Assembly: GCA_030549205.1 (NCBI GenBank)
Contig: JAUKTV010000010.1
Coordinates: 806,001-870,000 of the forward strand
Origin: Apiosordaria backusii
Taxonomy: Eukaryota; Ascomycota; Sordariomycetes; Sordariales; Lasiosphaeriaceae
Reading direction: 5' to 3'
Length of the DNA: 64,000 nucleotides
The translations under genes were made by a program, and so were the position numbers. Below the pieces are notes generated by a model. The model saw only the letters and a program-made list of their open reading frames with translations. It was not told the DNA's origin and did no database searches. This document shows positions 42,101 through 52,704 of the stretch, piece after piece; position 1 is the stretch's first letter; each line of letters starts with the position of its first letter.

Positions 42101-42510
42101 GAGGCGGTCGGTGTCAAAGTCGGATTGTGGTGGACATTCGGGGAGCTGTAAAAGAAAGAGTCGCTGCGCGGAGACGCGAGGTCAGGGGGGATCTGTCGGC
42201 GGTCGTGTGACAGGTCGAGAGTAGGCTTCGGTGAGCTGGACGGCCGTCGTTGGTGGTTTGAGCGTGTTTGGGAAGAGTGAAGATGCTGGACGGGGAAGTT
42301 GCGGGGAGGATAGTGCTGGTGCCGCTGGTTGTATTGTTGCTGATAGTAGTCGGTCTGTTCGTCTGGTTTCGACCAGGGTCCGGCGTTTGGCCATTGTGGT
42401 CTCGCTTGCTGTCGGGATGTGTGCAAGCCGTGGTGCATCATGCTGCGGCCGGCGGGATAGCCCGCACCACCATTACTGTCGCCTTCGTCTTCTCTTTCGT
42501 TGCCCAACAT
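39115..42510 (-). CDS. TBC-domain Rab GTPase-activating protein (GYP3/MSB3-like)
   Basis: This intronless frame encodes 1131 residues. The first ~700 are disordered and rich in Pro, Ser, Gln and Arg, with an EPEPEPEPEP run near residue 175 and a long Gln tract near residue 385. The TBC domain lies at about 760-1050: KGIPPDWRGAAWFYYAGG, the arginine finger in IEKDLYRTFPDN, the glutamine finger in GYCQSLNFLAG and LPIETVLRVWDVFFYEG. A loop of about 80 residues rich in Gly, Lys and Ser is inserted in the domain. TBC proteins speed GTP hydrolysis by Rabs using both fingers, here both present. Yeast relatives Gyp3/Msb3 and Msb4 act on Sec4 and Ypt7-type Rabs in exocytosis and vacuole fusion. The target Rab here is inferred only in general terms. 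Confidence 0.92.
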   Translation of the reverse strand: MLGNEREDEGDSNGGAGYPAGRSMMHHGLHTSRQQARPQWPNAGPWSKPDEQTDYYQQQYNQRHQHYPPRNFPVQHLHSSQTRSNHQRRPSSSPKPTLDLSHDRRQIPPDLASPRSDSFFYSSPNVHHNPTLTPTASQFPTSSNRMRAESNPVSRPPPRSAFPGLSSNPFIVEAYEPEPEPEPEPQPESRSQPQSRPTSDEPPRKFPLLARHYEQMGGPMSPASLMSRIESPPDSRRATPTPSEGTVVTVENFSRPRKTSIRSQQSDGALSSRRMGLSRPQVEPTMEEPGEYQGVHAQSHAPGNPWPRLRRLSGSSSQSSSTFSSIAPHPSQDHAPRSETPRNPNAPIAALAGPFARSVLGPSSSGTQAYAREEQAAQQQQLQQQQQQQQQQQPHPVQPREPPPWLSAPDESLRSSFRSQLTSSTAQGTLFTATGTERNSVLTKASSVGDHQSITNIYARASWWHSSIIADDGLLEDVMGMYERGFNDSDIESIRKSMRFADDEDIFAQPDLDNPMPRRNSSRPASSHHSDADVVKEKILEAMNDSLPSPTGIAIPMGSPGSRQSVPKFRQSLLPTNSLPKDFGFGMAAQHIAKRNQVESEGLGKHDSAKLVDGDDVPAAVEREEEDRPVSPLSPVQPQLPVATIPMSRPTTPSRAPPQLPQEPPEDPGSRDRYGFRKAGPNVTRQAYDAWNAGYTEYLSRRRKKWVAFLKDNSLMTDRPIRFPPRSTKTKRFIRKGIPPDWRGAAWFYYAGGPAILSKHRGVYEHLLKRAALDPNGPGSLPGLTGEVKPLIVDDIEKDLYRTFPDNVRFKPPRQAPPSNTDDSEDEPAGPTAPAPEPEIITSLRRVLHAFALYNPRIGYCQSLNFLAGLLLLFVETEEQAFWLLNVITRVYLPGTHEMSLEGSKVDLGVLMVALKDSLPNVWKQIGGDEDVGLGGGGKKKPKRGLTSSGHRANQGSVSDPNRLPAITLCMTAWFMSCFIGTLPIETVLRVWDVFFYEGSRTLFRVALTIFKLGEPEIKAVQDPMEMFGVVQQFPRKLLDANALMDLCYKRRNGIGHLSQDDVEEKRQERRDGIRRWKAEQEAAAMNASGGGAGNKTRGLDLAGDDGSGRKGGVFSRGKGNREQVRAAEVM
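41332..41379. repeat. CAG/CAA trinucleotide tract coding poly-Gln in the TBC protein
   Basis: The plus strand shows runs of CTG and TTG triplets, read on the reverse strand as about 15 glutamines with one leucine inside. Such tracts vary in length between strains. Confidence 0.85.
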
Positions 42511-45500
42511 GGCGGTGGCCGATGTTGTTGGAGAAGAACGGCCGGCGTTTGCAGGAGCGCGAGTGAATACCGACCGGTGGAGGCCGTGGTGAAAAATATC
42601 ATCGGGAATTGCTTTATTTTAATTGTTATTTTCCTCAGCGCGTCGTGATCAGCGCCCAAATGAGCTCTCAGCAGGCTTCTGGGCTGCCGATGCAGGGCCT
42701 GCCACCGCGCTGGAGCCAGGTTGGTGGCTGTTGGGATTAGTGCCGGGGACGGGGACGTGGGATCCCGGTAGCCTGTCCGCTGCCTTGGTTTCCACGTCTC
42801 TCAGCTTCAAGACTTCAAGACTCGATGGCGGGCTGCTGCATCTTTTTAAACCTTGGTGATCGAAAGGTTCAAAGGCTCCATCGTTCGCATTCTTCTTGGA
42901 AGGACACGGCCGTTTTGTTTCACCCGCTCAAGACAGAGCCGCCGTGTATCGAGAGCACAGGATGCCACTGTCAGACGCCTACACTACTGCTAATTTGCAG
43001 GACCGGATCTTGCAGTAAGCCGGATGGGAGCACGGAGAGACGGTCACCGCGTCTGGGTCGATGTGGTTCTGTCTGTGGTTGCGCACAGTGGACGCAGCAA
43101 CCGTTGTCGCGTAACAGGGCCCAGGCGATGCACTTTCGGACCGAGTGGCTTAACTTTTGCTGCGAGGGAGGATAGCGAACCCAATTGCTGGGAATTGGAT
43201 GGGTGGATGGTGTTGACAGAAGAATAAGCTTAGACAAGGCGGGGCAATGGCAGAGCAATCATTGGTAGGTGAAGCTTCGTGGCCCTCACTCAACTCCAGC
43301 TGATTTATTTGTAATGTTCACCCGAGGCAGGTCCAAGCAGCTCAAGCACTGTGCAACGCTCGGAGATTCTGTGTTTAATGTTGCACCATTGGCTACTTGT
43401 GAGAGAAGGAGGCCCAAGACATGCAGTGCCCAAAACCGACATCATTGCCGCTGTGCCAACATCACCTAAACCCCAGATTGGCCCGTCCCAACAGTCTCTC
43501 TCCTGCCGTTGTACATGCCTAGGGGATAGTGAACCCCTAAAAGCAAACGGTTGCAGCGATCTACACCAGCTGGGTACTGTAAGTTTGTTTTCCTTCTCCT
43601 ATTCCCTACATTACTGCACATAAAATAAGATGTGACGAGTCACCGTTGGAAAAACAAAAAACGTCTCGTCACGATATAACCGATAAAACAGACAGGGAGA
43701 CAAAGGGAGAGTCACAAAATTTCATCGCAATGCTTGTTCAATCGGGAATGAAAATGCTCCCCTGCCTGTTCGTTGAACCCGCAGTTCCGGACGACTACTC
43801 GCGCTTGTGCCTTTGGCGAGGTCTTCCGGGCCACTCTGTGCCTGACACTAAGCCTATCCGAGCAAAGACTCCCTGCTGTGGATCTTTTGTCGATGGAACG
43901 GCTCCCCTTCGCAGCCCTGTTGTCATGGAAGCCTTGGAAAACTTGGAAAATTCTAGCTTGGATGATCGCCAGGGGAGGAATCTCATCTCAAAATTGTTCT
44001 TCTCCAGGAAGATGTGACTGTACCCGGATTTTGTTATCCAGCACTAGGTGTTGTTCGCTGTGAGCTGTTGCCGCCTCTCGTGTTGGTCATCATCAATGAA
44101 TTCTCAGTCATCATGCGCTGTATCTATCCGCAGGTAAACGTTCTCCTCCAGCTACGCCCGGCTCTTTGCCTTCTTGGCACTGTCGGTATTGGATCGGATA
44201 TGGCCTTCGTTTGCACCCACTTGAACGTGTGCAAACGGCGAGGAATGAATATACGCTAGGGTCCCCGTCATATCCCCATCATATGCCAAATCCAACACCT
44301 GCAAGCCTTACGAATACCTCGTCTCAAATCTCCTCAGAGAGTCCGAGAACCAGAAACGATCAGGAGCCGGGTCGTGCGGAAAACATGCAACCCAGCCAAA
44401 TTTACAGGTGACAATGCGTCCGACGCGACACTGCAGCACCGTTCGCGCTGCGGGGATGGGGATGGGGATTCTGTACGCCCTTTACACGATTGCCTTCGCG
44501 ATCAATGCTGGATGTTGGCTGATGTTGTGAGCATGTTCATCCGCACACCAAATTGACGCCGGTCTGAAGTGCATACATGGCCATGACCTTGGAACATTGT
44601 TCACTTGGAACGTGGACATGCCAACCGATTCTTACCTGATATCCCATCCCGGAACCAACATACCGAAGCAGCAGCACCTCCGTTCTTCGGCTTCGGCACC
44701 ATCTCGAATAAGAGAGAGGTTCTGCTGGAGCCGGCCCGGAACGAGGACATCAAATTCGGCGATGGCCGGCAAAAAGTTCAGCCGAGACACGAGGTGGTCG
44801 AAGCTCCAACCTTGCTGCTGACTGATGAGGTCGAGAGGAAACCAAGCATTCCACTTGAGCGGGCTGGGTCGATGACGTTTCCTTGCGATCGCCCAAACAC
44901 TAGCGCAATGCTCGACATTTTCTCAACGTTGCTTCCAAGGGGGAAGCCCGTGACTCCCTTGGCAAGGTGACAAGGGCAAGACTTTTTCCTTCCTGTCAAG
45001 CTTGCTCCTAACGCTCCGATTGCTCCTTGAAAAACTGTGCCGCAAGCAGTGAACAAGTTCAGTGCCGTTACCATCGTTACGTGCCGTCACTCCGTTAAGG
45101 AGGGAACAGAGCAAAAAGAGGCCCAAGCTCCTGCGTCAATCAACCAGTCGGAAACGTCAAATTGCGCACCTGGATGGGTAGTGTAATGCACAAGCCAAAC
45201 TGCGATCAGAGTTCCCTCCTCTCTGTCTGAACCTCTCAGAGCGCACCGTGTGCGTTTCTTGCGCCCCCTTCCATTGCCCATGGCGACTGGGGCCAACGGC
45301 TCCGTCTTTTGATCGCTCCCGTCACCGGTTGGGCGAATGGCGCATTATTGACCAGTGATGCCTCAGGTTCCAACTTCCCCAATGTTTGGCGTTGCGCGCA
45401 GACGGGAAGAGCCCGCGCTCACCGTAGCTATGAGAGACGAGAGCTGGGGGGAGCTTCCCCTCCCTCCCCCGCCCACCGCTGCCCCCCTCCCATCCCCCAG

Positions 45501-45871
45501 ATGCTCTGCTCTCCTCCCCCTTCCCCCCTCCCCTCAAGTGACCCAACCTTTTTTGCCGTGTGCGGTGCGCGCGCAAAGACTGGCTTCCTTCCCCCTCTCT
45601 GCCCTCCCCGCCCCTTTTTTGCTCTCCGTTCTTCCCACCTTGTAATCCTGTCCTTGGCTGGCACAGGTACGTACCATTCTTACCGGAGCTCCAGCCTTTG
45701 CCCCCCCCAAACCCGCCCATTCTTCTCAGCCTTCTCCTCTCCCTTTTTTTTCTCTTTTTCTTTCCTCTTCGTCTCTCCCATCCAGCTTTCCCATCAGATC
45801 CAACTCCCTACGCCCGTAATCTATCTTTGCCCTCTTCAATTGCCACCTTATCAAATCACTCTTCCAGCAAA
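42511..45871. other. intergenic, 3.4 kb, one possible unassigned exon
   Basis: This is the divergent spacer between the TBC gene and the acidic-protein gene. No recognisable gene is present. The frame at about 44610-44970 has coding-like third positions but no ATG start and no family match. The last 400 nt before 45872 are strongly CT-rich, as in fungal promoters of highly expressed genes. Confidence 0.5.
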
Positions 45872-46706
45872 ATGTCCGGCCGCAAGAGAAAGCAAGACGA
45901 GGAGGAAGAGCTTGTCTCTTTGCCCAGCGGTGACGAGGAGGAGGAGGAGTAAGCTGCCCCTTGTTTCCTGCTTGAAAGTATTGCTGTATCAGTTTGATGC
46001 CATCGCCATCATCAACCATGCGGTGCAACTGGTCTGATGTCTGGTAGCAAGTCATCAGACTTTGAGGCGCAATGGGCGTTGAGGTCGTCGTCGGTTCCCT
46101 GATTTTGCGCCAACCGGAGCACTTTCTCCGTCGCCGGCGGGAAGCACGTCTTCGAGATGCCGTGATTTACATGCCAGACAACCCCAGAGATATGGCTGAC
46201 CCTTGGGACCTGCAGGTATGTCTCTGATGAGGATGACGAGGAAGCCGCTGGCGATGATTCCGAAGAGGATGGAAGCTTCAACGAGGAAGACGCCGAGGAC
46301 GAGGAGGGTGAAGAAGATGAGGACGAAGAGGCCGCCCCAGGTAAGATCGACCTCGACTTTCATCAGACTGCACCAGGTGCTGACACCTTTTGTCAACCAA
46401 GCTCCTCCCAAGAAGAAGCTAAAGACCGCGGCCGCCGCCGAAGGCGATGCGCCTCAGAAGAACGGCCACAAGAATGGCGTTGCTTCCCACGCTGATGCCG
46501 AGGATGATGTGGAGAACAGCGAAGAGGAGTATCAAGAGGACGAGGAAGAAGGCGATGATGATGACGGCGCTGAAGTCGAAGATGAGGAAGGCGCCGAGGA
46601 GGATGAGCCTCCCATCACTTCCAAGGGTGTCAAAAAAGCCGCTGTACCGCCCGCTGGCGAGAACAGCGCTGCTGCTGTTGCCGCTGGTGGTGATGAAGAG
46701 GACTAA
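45872..46706 (+). CDS. small acidic nuclear-type protein of unknown function
   Basis: There are three exons (45872-45948, 46216-46340, 46402-46706) and 168 residues. The first intron, 267 nt, is long for this genome; the second is 61 nt. Splicing links three different frames into one consistently acidic protein. It begins MSGRKRKQDEEEELVSLP, has long Glu/Asp runs, a short basic patch (APPKKKLK) that may be a nuclear localisation signal, a second acidic stretch and a C-terminus ending GGDEED. It is predicted to be entirely disordered. The composition resembles acidic histone-binding proteins, but I cannot assign a family. A CT-rich promoter suggests solid expression. Confidence 0.75.
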
Positions 46707-49413
46707 TTGCGGTGATTGTTGACTGCGGTGGTGTCGTCCTGCTCTCCCGCCCCTATAAACCCCCCAATACCCCTTGATTCGTTGAAAATGGCGGGGTACA
46801 GTGCTTCATCCATCCCATTCTATTTCACCCAATCCCAAGGCGTTGGCGTTTTCTTTCCCTCGTTCTTGGCTGACCGGACACCGGAGAGAGGTGGTCATGT
46901 CATGTTTGTTCTTTGTGCGTGCGATGGATGCGATTCTTGTCGATTTTAGCTAGACATAATGCCATCATCTGAAGGATCGGTTCGCACTCGAAGTGTGGTT
47001 TGGATTTCCTGATCGGTTGTTTGCATGCTTGCGCCATGATTGCTAGGTAGTTTTCTTTGAGTGGACGGCTGGCACATATCAAGTTCTTCCTCCATGGAAG
47101 AAAGTATTTGATGACAAGAGAAGAAATCAGTGTTGTTGCTGTTTTTTGTCTCCTCAACCAGCCCAGACATATTGTCGGACCTGGAAGGCCCACTTCATTG
47201 GCCTCGTGATGCCCCAATCTTGGGATGGGCCATGTAGTGCCACGTATGCATGGGGGTTCAAATTCCGCCATGTCCTGGCCGGTTTTGGTGGCCATGTATG
47301 CTGTTGATAACCTGTTGGTAGACTGGTGATAATTTGTGTGGGTGATCGAGTTGATGGTAGTCAGGGACTTGTTGGTTGCGAAATGCAAGCCCTCGCAGGT
47401 CTGCATATGTGCATGTATGGTCCGCTGGCCGGGTTTGTTCTTTTCCTTTCGGCCGATTCGTCGGTCTGGCTGCTTGAGCCTGATGATGATATGCTTGAGA
47501 AGGAATGCAAAGCCTGTATACCTGCTCCCAAGCTGATCTACCTAGTCTCTGCAGGACGGCTCAAGGAAAAATTGATATGAAGCATGTAAGTCAGCAGGCT
47601 TCCCAGAAGACATGGCTGTCAGTCTATTCTCAGAACAGTTGTGGTGGGTACGTTCAACAATGCTCAGAGTTCGCTGGACAGAGTTGATGACCAAGGGGTT
47701 GTCAAAGAGGGTTGAGCTTGAGGATCCTTTCGTTTCGTTGATGAAAGTATGATCCATGATAACAGGACGGCCCACCAGTCCGCAAACAGTGAACAGGTTT
47801 GGAACCTCGGTCAATGTTGTCCCAGCAGGAGCCCTCAGATATGCCGCCTGAAACATGGCTTCCACTGGCCAAAGACAGAAAATAATAGCTTGCGGTAAAA
47901 ATAGGGCAGACTGTTGTTCAAGACCTGCCGAGATGCCGGTGTCTCGATCCGCCCGTGAGAGCTACCCAAGATCCCTGTTATGCCGTTAGTTGCCGTGAAT
48001 ACGAGTGTTGCCAGGGTCGCGGTTGACTTCGTTTGCTGTTACCATTTTGAGGCCACCGAGCATAAAAGACGCATGCGGTAGGAACGGCTCTGGCGGGGTG
48101 CGATGGCGCTACACTACGAGAGTTGAGCAGCTTGGCGAAAATAATATGTAAAAGAAGCCGGATCGTCGCCCAGCCTTCAAGCGCGACGGTGAGCTCCGCA
48201 ATCTCGTGGCAACTGGGTCCTGGATCCCGGATCGGCCATTCAGGATCCAGGGTGTTTGGCTCTCAGGGAAGAGGCGTCGCTATCTTGGTCCTTCTTGGGC
48301 AACATAAATCGGTGCTCGGATGAACTCGTATGGGCTAGACATATGGCACCACATCACATAATGACATTCTTGCTGGTGAAGGGGTCGACTTCAGATCAAA
48401 GAGAGATTTGGCCATGATTTCAACGAACTGGTATAGCCCATAAGGCTAGGTGGGAAAGAGTTCCGAGGACAAGAAAATTTTGGACAGGACCCGACATCGT
48501 GAGAATCGGCGGAAGTTTGTTTCCCTCTTGGCATGACACATCAGGTTCACTTTCCCCTGTCCCAAACACCGTTGGGCACTAACATCATGGCGGCTTCCTT
48601 TTCGCTCGAGGCTTCCGCTCTCTGTGTGTGAGGGAGCAAGAGCTGCCCATTGAGGTTCTTGACATCTTTGACAAGTGTCTTGGCAGGGAAACAATCCTGA
48701 GGGCCAATGATGCACGAGATGATCAGCTGCCCCACCTCCCAACTGTCAGCCCCCCTGTGCAGACGCACACCAGTCTTCCATGGCTTCACACGGCCCTGGG
48801 AAGGTCTCCGACTGTTCTCGATTGCGGCTGCCAAAAGATGGGGCCACACCCCAGTTCACAAAAATGGCGCCATTTTCATGTAGGCTGCTTCCCCCAACAC
48901 TCAACCCACATGGCCTTCGACTCCATGATCTGACATCATCCCTAACTATAGGCTCGATCCCCTTGACCAGACCCGCTCCCGGGCTTCAAGGGATGTGGGA
49001 GACATGTGGGCAGTCCGATCGATTCTCTTCCTTTTCCCCATTGCTTGTGCCGGCCTGCCGGGAGCGGCAACCTCAATGGCTTTGTGGCAGCCGTCTCCTT
49101 GGCTTCAAAGACCCATAGCCCCTGCGTGGCTCTGCGGAAGGAGTACCTAGTAAGCGGAACTGAGCGAAGAAGGGGTCCTGAGCACGAAGGGGTCCAGCCT
49201 CTATATAATAAGACTTGATCCGGAGATCATAAGCCAGCCAGACTGCAGATATCCACCAGCAAGTAGCTCTCCCGAGGTATCTGGACACGCAACCTACGTA
49301 CAACCGTACGATTATCAGCAATTCTCTCCAGTTTGCTCTTTCATTCAACCGCTGTGGTTACTTGTGACGCTCAAACGTCAAGAGCATCATCACATGGGTG
49401 CTACCGCACGACA
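46707..49413. other. intergenic, 2.7 kb, no gene recognised
   Basis: This contains the 3' region of the acidic-protein gene and the upstream region of the first bHLH gene. A reverse-strand frame at 47542-47856 starts with ATG (MFQAAYLRAPAGTTLTEVPN) and reads in a protein-like way, but I find no splice partners and no family, so I do not call it. Confidence 0.5.
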
Positions 49414-50556
49414 ATGACCTTACCCACTATCGTGCGTCCCACCCTTTGCGAGACCTTTGTTGCAACAGCCATGGAACCCAGTGCGACGAAGACCAGCGTC
49501 ATAATCAAGGAAGCGAGGTCCGGTGCCGATGAGGTGAGAAAAATATTTGAGATTCATTGGTGGCTGCCGTGGTGTTACCAGCCGAGTCCCGGAGGTCACG
49601 CCACCTTTGCAGTTAGCAATTCTGGGCCCAGCTAATCAAGACATGCCCCAATCTAGACCGCAGCGCCAACAGTACCCCCCACATGCTATGATTATATGGG
49701 CCAAACCAGTCATGGGGCCAATGTTGTCCCATGGTGCTTGCCCGGTGCACCGTACACAGCCTCTGCGTACCTTGAGGAACCATCCGGCGATTACTTTTAT
49801 TTGTCAAGGTCCCCATTTACTCCGATTGTTGGTGGAAATTGGCATTTCTTCAACAACTTCAGCGCCGAAGCCTGTTTGCCGACACCACTCAGCTCACTGA
49901 ATTCCAAGGCAGGTGTATGGAGGGATAAAGCTGAGGCCGACCATTACGAGCATGAGTTGTTTTCCCCAGTGAGCGAACTAGCCACAGTCAATATGGGAGA
50001 TTCTGTGATACACACCAAGAGATCGTGGTCTGAAGAGTCGTCTACATCGGTCAAGCACCAGGCCAACGAGAAGGTCAAGGCCACCAGTAGACCAAAGGGT
50101 CGCGGTAAGCACAACATTCAACTGCGCACCGCCTCCCGCAAGGCTCGAAACGGCAGCATGGCACCAACAACGCCTCTATCGCCAGCTGAAAGCGCCCATA
50201 CTCCCCAGTCACCCAGTGATGATGATGACCTCACTCCTGAGGAGCGCCGTGCCCGACGCAATCACAACCTTGTCGAAAAACAGTACCGCAACAGGCTGAA
50301 CACCCAGTTTGAGCGCCTGTTAGCCATCCTCCCCCTCGAGCAATCCGAAGAAAGCCACCTAGGCCAAGGCAATTGTGATGGGTCCGCCACGGATGAGAAA
50401 AGAATGAGCAAAGCCGAGGTGTTGGACCTAGCCACCAGACGCATCAAGGCGCTCGAAATGGAGACGGAGCGACTGCACAGAGAAAGAACAGAACTGCTGA
50501 GGAACATTGACCTGATGACTGGAGCTATTGCTCAAGCAACAAATCAAGGGCACTGA
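49414..50556 (+). CDS. bHLH transcription factor with SREBP-type tyrosine, copy A
   Basis: There are two exons. The first ends at 49533; its start is 49414 (MTLPTIVRPTLCETF) or the in-frame ATG at 49471 (MEPSATKTSVIIKEA). The 123-nt intron (49534-49656) has a GTGAGA donor, a GCTAAT branch and a TAG acceptor, and joins in phase 0 to exon 2 (49657-50556). The product is 339 or 320 residues. The N-terminal half is Ser/Thr-rich. The basic region HNLVEKQYRNRLN starts near residue 243 of the longer form; helix 1 and the loop follow, then KRMSKAEVLDLATRRIKALE and a leucine-type heptad extension. The basic-region Tyr (E-K-Q-Y-R) is the mark of SREBP-type bHLH factors, allowing binding to both E-boxes and sterol elements. 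No membrane segments are present, unlike true SREBPs. A similar gene lies 2.1 kb downstream. Confidence 0.85.
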
Positions 50557-52704
50557 TTGCGTCTTATTGGAATGGTTTTTTTTGAATTGAATCAAGTCGC
50601 AGCGTTCGGATTTCGTTACAAAATGTTGATGCAATGGGAAAGGGCAAGGGACGAAACTCGGACTCGGTACACTGTTTGGGGGAAATATTTCAGGAAATCA
50701 ACGGGCTGGGTCTTTGGTTGGCATCAAGGTTGAAAACTGGTCTGAATAACATGACGGAAGTTATCGTGCTTGGCATTAGTATTTTCATTTCAAATTGACC
50801 ACTGCCTCTTTCATTGATTAAAGTCGCATGATGTGCTTGTCGTTGGACTCGGAGAAACTCACATTCAGGTCCCTACAACCCGGTATCTGGCAGAAGTGTT
50901 TCGGGTGGCTGCGTCTGACAGCAGCTTGTTGCTTTGTTGGATCTCGTTGATTGGGAAGGGCTGCTTCTCCTGCATGTTCACCAGCATCCGTTGAATGCAT
51001 ATGCATGGTTTACAACTTTCAACCGTCGGACTAAGAAGCAGCGATGAACCTCATCTCTATCCTACAGATTGTTCTTGGTGGAGAGCAATAGTCCATGAGG
51101 AAAAAGAACAGCAGATCTCTCAAGATCAAAGAAGGCGGGGTGATTCCATTTAAAGGATGACCGACACCTGGCACTTGAACCCCACACTACCTTATGAGCC
51201 TTGAGGAAAGAGCAACCAGAATGCCAGATCCTCAGGTCCTATTGCTGGTCGATTTTCCAAACTTTACATCATCTACAAACATCCACTGGATTACGGCTTG
51301 CCCAGGCCCTCGATCGAATCAGACATCGACCCGATGCGTGACGGAACGCCAAGTCTCTGCATGCAGGGCTGCTCTGTTGGATCCCATCAATCCCAGATTG
51401 TACCTCTAATGATTCTCTGGCAGAAACACCCTCGACTTTCTCTGCCGAGATTTCTCTGTATTCTACCATCATCTCCGGCCGAGCCATCGCTCCTTGAACT
51501 TGGATTAACCCCGCGCACCTCGGAAAAACGAGGATACAATACCCGAAAACCGTTCAACCGGAACTTTGGGACCGCCTCTCACCCCACGAGGAGGGTGTTT
51601 CGAAGATGTTGTGTGACACGAGTGCCATGTCTCGAACTGGGAGAAGCAGGGACTCACGTCATCCCGGACTTTGTCTGCTTGTGAACGTGGCATTCGTGGC
51701 TTCCTCCCTCGTGGGAAGCGAGACCATGTTGTCTGGACGCGCCATGTCTCACTTCGCAGCCAAGTGCCGAGCGTGAAAGCAAGCCTCAGGAACCCGAGCG
51801 AGTGCTTTATCCGATCCCAAGTCCTTCACGCCAAAAGAATATGAAGTTTGACGGCTCGCTTCAATCCCTCGACCAAACAATCAGTGCCCAAACCTGCATT
51901 TTGTTCCAGAAAGAGGTCCAATCACAAGCTGGCTGACTCTGTGGCCTCCAGGGGTCAATCAGATCGAGTTCTCGAAAACATTCGACGCCACGATTCTAGG
52001 GCTGAATCGGTAGTTACCGCAATGGCATGATCAGCGAGCCAAATCGGACCACAGCTATTCCCCTGATGGAAAACTGACCAATCTCCACCGTGACAGCATC
52101 TGAATATGTCCATGTACAGCAGCCCTTGACAACCATTGTCGATCTCCCGCTCTGCCGGCTCTCGTTTTGGGTTCCGGCATATACCACGAGCTCGGGGCTG
52201 ACCTCGAAAGGGGAGCCACGGAATTTCGCATCGATTGATTCAGAGACATTGGCCTGACTATTTCCTTGGACAGATCTTGGTTGTAACTTGCATCCTGCCC
52301 GAACTGGCTCGGGCCGCTGCCAACCTTTGGTCAGATATGCGCGTCCCCTTGCCTCTAGACAGGAGTATTCTCGGCCGCTACCCGTGTGCCGAGGTGCGCC
52401 TTGGGCGGCATTGGTCAAGCCTCTGGCACAATGTCCGTTTTCGATTCGAACACTGTACCCGGGTCGCGGATGGAGGCAAACGCATCTGAGAATTGACAAA
52501 CCTGGTTTTGCAGAAGCAAAGTCTCCAATGATCCAGCCGCACTCATTACCTTCACCAGACTTTTCATGCCGCCTGGTCACACGAAGGGACAATGGCTCGT
52601 GGTATAAGTTCACCGTTGTCCTAGCATCATGGTGTCGACCGGGGTCATGGACCTGCTCTACATCATACAGTCACTCCCTGCAACTTGCCTTTTCAGTCTC
52701 AAGC
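50557..52704. other. intergenic, 2.1 kb, between the two bHLH genes
   Basis: No gene is recognised. This is the 3' region of copy A and the upstream region of copy B. The longest frame, on the reverse strand at 52014-52613, starts at GTG and matches nothing I know. Confidence 0.5.

Noticed and set aside
43646..44017. Plus-strand frame of 123 codons
   Set aside because: It starts at TTG, is Lys/Arg/Ser-rich and of mixed texture, and has no splice partners or family match.
51135..51144. Sterol-element-like GCGGGGTGAT (reverse ATCACCCCGC) between the two SREBP-type genes
   Set aside because: It differs by one base from the SRE-1 consensus; near-matches of this kind are expected several times by chance in 64 kb.
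52014..52613. Reverse-strand frame of 199 codons between the bHLH genes
   Set aside because: It begins at GTG, has no recognisable domain and reads as random, Arg/Gly-rich sequence.
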